DNA of 64,000 nt, taken from NCBI GenBank assembly GCA_012934845.2, contig WNNJ02002094.1, positions 1 through 64,000 of the forward strand, written 5' to 3'. Source of the DNA: Pomphorhynchus laevis (Eukaryota; Acanthocephala; Palaeacanthocephala; Echinorhynchida; Pomphorhynchidae). Of the stretch, positions 59,395 to 64,000 are shown one piece after another. How positions within the stretch are numbered: position 1 is the stretch's first letter; every line of letters starts with the position of its first letter. A program made the translations under genes and the position numbers. A model generated the notes under the pieces. That model made no database searches. It worked only from the letters and a program-made list of their open reading frames with translations, and had not been told where the DNA came from.

Positions 59395-62300
59395 TTAGAG
59401 CATTTCTTCATTACGCAGATATTCGCCAATATCAGCTTGACGATAACAAGCGACGGTGAGTGGATCAGTTGATCGAAACTCTAAAGTGGACTTGGAAGAT
59501 AATCCAAATCCCTTAAATTGTAATTAATAGAAGATAGCTTAGAATGCAAAAATGCCAAACTTACCAAAGGTAGATCGTTCTTCGAATACACCACCACACC
59601 ACCGTATTTTGGAGTATTTTCTGTAATTTTGCTTATACTTGATCGTAACGGATTATTACCATATAGAAATTGCATATCCGAGCCATCCTTTAACCATAGT
59701 TTATTCTGTAATACAATAAAGTATACTATGAAATAATTTATTAATTACAATAATTTGAAAATGGCATGTTAACTTTCAGATTAAAAGTGACATGTAAACT
59801 TATGTAAACTTATTTGAACTTATATTTAAATAAGAGAGATAGACCGAATACTCAGTGAACATCAAAACATAAAAAAATATTCATCTGATCTCTTACTTTA
59901 ATCTTTAAGAGGACAGTATAAAATGAACTATAATAGTTCTAAAGTTATTTCCATAGGTAACTATTTTGAATTATTACCTTAATATTTTATATTATTGTAT
60001 TTTTCCTAAAATATTACGATAATTCGTATTTCTACTGAAATTTTGTTTTGAGTATTTTCGTCATTTCATAGACAAAAATATTTTGTTTACCCGAATGATT
60101 TTATTTGAATTTTTTCCTTTAAATTTTATATAATAAAATATAATATGTAGTTATATAATAATATCCATAAATTATGTAATAAAATATATAGAAATTATTA
60201 CAAATATGAAATAAATTATTATAAATTATTACAAACGACAGAACAACTTTATGCATGCGAACTTGTACAGATGCAGACAGTGTGATTCCATAACCACTGT
60301 AAGATACAAATTCTTAGAGCGATTGTTGCATCTATGTGGGACGCAATTATGGTTGTAGAACGTATTGAAGACTCTTGATTTTCTATACTTGTTGATTTTG
60401 ATTATTTTTGATTTTAACTATTATATAATTTTCTGATTCCTTTAGAATTGTTTCTATAGAATTGTTCTTTAAAATTGTTGAAAAAAAATTATTATAAATT
60501 ATTTTATTTATGATTAAATTATATATTATTTACTAATATCAGTAAACGGTATATTTTTATATACGTTTTCTTTTGATTTCGTATCAAAAATATCAAAAAT
60601 AATTTAATATTCGTGTAAATTAATATTAAATATTAAATATTTAAAATATTAATATTTAATATTTTATTATTTAAAATAAAAAAAATGCTAAATAAAATAA
60701 ATAATAAATAATTATATATCGTATTTAAATTAAAAATGAAGACAAATAATAAATAATTATTTAAGATTTTTAAAAATTTATATTCATATAAAGTAATAAT
60801 TTTATAATGTCGTTTTGTAAAATATTTGTAATATTCTAAACTAGAATCAAAAACAAATTCAATATCTTCGTAATGACCGATAGCATAAATTCAATTAAAA
60901 TGGTTCGGATGATAACATCAAGTGAGGATTTCGTCGTTTGCAGAATATGCCAATTGTTAGGAATGCTGCTTTACAATGATCTGATACACACAAAAATGGC
61001 TAACAGATATTAGTTCGAAAGTTAGCATGGTGTAAAGGATCCTGCATTCCTTTGGAAATATTATAATTAATGCATTTAACGAAATTGTTTAAATTATTAG
61101 TAAATTTAAATTTATTAATAATTATTAATAATTAAAATTATTTAATTTAAATTATTATTTATTATTTAAATAATTAATAATTATACATTATAAATAATTG
61201 TTTAATAATATTTCCTATAACTCATATCAAGTTTAAATTAAAAATTGAAATTCAAAAAGTCAATTTATATGAATTGACTAATAAATAACAGATGATGTAT
61301 TCGAATAAGAATTATATATCGTATTCAGGTTAACGTCGATTTTTATAATCTGCTTCGCGTTTGTGGTCTTGTAAGCACACAGTCTGTGTGCATTTGCCAC
61401 ATTAAAAAACTTTACGTTTTAAACAAAAATTATATAATAAAATACATATAAATTATTATAAATACGAAATAAATTATTATAAACTAATATTTTAATAGAT
61501 TTAATAATTTAATATTTGTGTTCATTTAGTCAGTAATTATGAAATAACGCGATGTTATTACGAAATAATTAATTTCATATAAAAATTTACGAAATGTGTA
61601 ACTTTTCTATCTTTATTATAAATTACTAAAATTAAGTGATCGTAACATTGCTCTACCAATGGGTTTTCACAACACTTTTTCAAGAATGAGCTGCGAATAC
61701 ATAAAATTACGGGCTTTTAAATAGCAAATCCAGCATACCGCTTAACATTAAAAGATGCAAAAGAAAATAATTGCCATCTTTGAGCTCATATTAAGTCATG
61801 GATCTACTTTAAGTCTTGTAGATTCCGATTTTTCAGAATATTTTGGCTTCAATTAAAATAATCAATTCAATTACTAAAATGATAGGGTAATTTATATGCT
61901 AAAATCGTAAGTGAAAAAATGTAAACACATTAAATTGTTTAATTACAAGTCAATACGAGTAAATAATTTAAATATTAATGAATAATTGTAAATAGCAATT
62001 ATTAGTAAAATTATTTAATAACTATTAAATTATTAAAATTATTTAATTATTTAAAAATTATTAATAAAAATATTTTTATTATTTTAGGATTAATTAAAAA
62101 TATAATAATATAATTTAAATTTTAAGAACATATTGTTACTACTTTCTATAAACACTGTAATATTTAAATATACATTCAAATATATGAATTATATCATATT
62201 TTTCAACATTTAATCAGTTACTTCAGATAGTTTCTAAAAGTTGCATGTTTTGAAGTTACTTTAAGTCTTGTAGATTCCGATTTTTTAAAATATTTTGGCT

Positions 62301-64000
62301 TCAAATAATAAATAATTGTTTAATGATTTTTCATAAACAATAATGAAAAATTAATTAATATCAAGTTAAAATTTAAAATTGAAATTTAAAATGTCAATTT
62401 ACATGAATTGACTTATAAATAAAAGGTGATGTATTCGAATAAGAATTAAAGATCGTCATCAGGTTAATCGGATATACCTTTATTTTGATTTCGTATTTTT
62501 TAATGTTTAAATCATTTTCATTTAGAGGACATTAGTAATCATTAGTCATTCAGTAAGAAAATTGTTAATATATTCTATTATATATCTAGTAAAATATATC
62601 AAAATATAATTTAATATTTGTCTTCATTTAGTGAGTAATTATGAAATAATCGCGATGTTATTACGAAAAAATCCAATTTTGTTATATAAAGTTAAACTTT
62701 AACCTTAATTGACAAATAAAAATAAACGATGCATTCAAATAAAGAATTTAGGTCATTACGATTAATAAAGTTCTGTTTTACATTTAAATCCATTTAATTT
62801 TGTAATTTTGTTTTGACTATTTTCTTTATTTCGTAGATATTTTGTTTACCCGATTGATCTTGGTTTAATTGTTCTTTTACAATGGTCGTCAATTTAAAGA
62901 TTATTAGGTTTTTTCAATGATCACTAGAGGCGAGTGATTGAGAAAAAATTTTAATAATAAATAAATTCAATTTATCATAAACTAAAGATAGTAGTTTTAG
63001 ATAGCTTCAAACTATATAAGCTTAAACTCATTAGTCAAATATAGAAACAGCTCCATGGTACATTTTAAAATTAAATAAATTATATTAAATTTAACAAAGA
63101 ATAACAAATTGAAATAAAACATCTTTTAAACAAGGATTCTCTTAAAATAAAAATATTTTTAATCATTGTTTGTAAATTAAGCATGAAATATTGGGTTATT
63201 AAATTAAGTTGGCTAGAAAATTATTGAGTATTACTCTAATCGATAAGGATTAATTCGAAGAGTTGATTTATAATGGCGGATAATCCAGAATTTACGCGAT
63301 TTATTAATTACGTAATTTTCGTAGTCGTTACCGCCCATATCCTTTAGTCAAGAGAAAAATTATCTATAGATATCATCCGCTACAAAACAGAAAACGAAAA
63401 ATCGCTATTTGTAAGTAAACAGAAAATTTATTAGTAACCCTGCAGAGATCGGTCTAAAACGCAGAAATGAGAATTGAAACAAGAAAACTAGTATTGAAGT
63501 GATCACATACGAAAATACACTAAAATAAGACATGGGTAGTGTATTTATAATATACAGATTACGCAAATATTTAAAATGCTTTGATTCCTCAATAAAATAT
63601 CAATTTATCGATAAAATATTCAGAACATCTGAAATCATGCATTAGTAAAGCATTATATGAAACATCAATAAAATTACAAGTTAAACTCTTCAAATTAAAC
63701 TCTCTCTAATTAATAAATCAGATGTTGTTTCATTTAAAAATGACCTTAGCGTACGGACTAATAAGATCGAGTGCAGTGATGTTTAAATGAAATTTGCCCG
63801 ACTTTGTCATCTTTCCAATACACCTTCCAAACGATATTAAACAGCTTCTCGGAATTACACCAGCTCGTTTAAGAAGGTCAATGCTATTAACACGAAGAAA
63901 TTGATACAAAATTAATGTTCAAAAATAATTAAATTTACCTGCAATAATAAACGCGACCTTTATGAAGCTGAAAAGAGTATTCGTTGTCGGTTCGTTTAAG
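59395..64000 (-). CDS. NIP7: NIP7, 60S ribosome biogenesis protein (3' exons)
   Basis: Four phase-matched minus-strand exons. 63939-64000 (cut by the window edge) gives [16 protein letters not shown]. 63745-63883 gives [19 protein letters not shown] then [15 protein letters not shown]. 59565-59705 gives [17 protein letters not shown] then [20 protein letters not shown]. 59395-59511 gives [30 protein letters not shown] and NEEML-stop. Human NIP7 has [76 protein letters not shown] and QADIGEYVRHEETL in the same order. NIP7 acts in the nucleolus in pre-rRNA processing and 60S assembly; its C-terminal PUA domain (the last two exons) binds RNA. The donor of the second exon is GTCATT, slightly unusual. 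All exons are open, so the gene looks functional; about 30 N-terminal residues lie outside. Confidence 0.94.
59706..63744. other. 4-kb NIP7 intron filled with decayed repeats
   Basis: AT-rich. Partial hairpin-family members (minus) lie at about 61190-61330 (AATTGACTAATAAATAACAG, GATGTATTCGAATAAGAATT) and 62330-62470. Text at 61500-61570 recurs at 62600-62670 (AGTAATTATGAAATAA, GCGATGTTATTACGAAA). ACTTTAAGTCTTGTAGATTC CGATTTTT occurs at 61808 and 62258. A TTTTGTTTACCCGA stretch at 60080 recurs at 62840. 60245-60365 is less AT-rich, but I found no exon there. Confidence 0.6.

Overview
This is animal nuclear DNA, visibly very A+T-rich, with spliced genes, long introns and a heavy load of transposon fossils. 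The three spliced genes were found by following exons on both strands with matching splice phases. They are the 3' end of a KIF13B/kinesin-73-type kinesin (+, exons between 2192 and 7582), a prolyl 4-hydroxylase alpha-subunit gene (-, 41534 down to 7994) and the ribosome-biogenesis gene NIP7 (-, running in from the right edge, 64000 to 59395). A fourth gene is an intronless PB1-domain protein (+, 54078-55007). Their proteins are recognisable but diverged, which suggests a fast-evolving invertebrate; the lineage cannot be told from the window.

Layout. 1-1553: a deleted copy of an early-type LINE that appears to carry a restriction-like endonuclease (REL). 2192-7582: kinesin tail exons; the last intron holds one copy of a 2.27-kb duplication whose second copy and a scrambled third copy lie at 9.9-12.8 kb. 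7994-41534: the prolyl hydroxylase locus, convergent with the kinesin and about 33.5 kb long because its introns hold LINE fragments (19.1-23.5 kb), two more REL-LINE copies (30.3-31.9 and 37.1-40.1 kb), minisatellites and two roughly 1-kb inverted repeats (17.4-18.3 and 35.9-36.9 kb). 43.57-50.05 kb: CR1/L2-like LINE sequence on the minus strand, with an internal 963-bp tandem duplication and a truncated sister copy. 50.05-53.55 kb: Penelope-like retroelement pieces around a 242-bp satellite array. 54.1-55.0 kb: the PB1 gene. 55.3-58.1 kb: repeated copies of a hairpin-bearing dispersed repeat mixed with a possible second Penelope-like fragment. 59.4-64.0 kb: NIP7.

The most interesting points are these. 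The prolyl hydroxylase gene has six clean, phase-matched N-terminal and middle exons, but its exon 8 is full of stops, the next exon but one ends early, and the conserved last exon survives. The two inverted repeats sit in its introns and bracket exons 2-8, ending 13 bp from the decayed exon. An AT-rich dispersed repeat with a conserved hairpin occurs at least a dozen times and I cannot assign it to a family. Two unrelated minisatellites both have a 17-bp period. All readings were made by eye; splice sites are inferred from GT/AG signals, phase continuity and homology.
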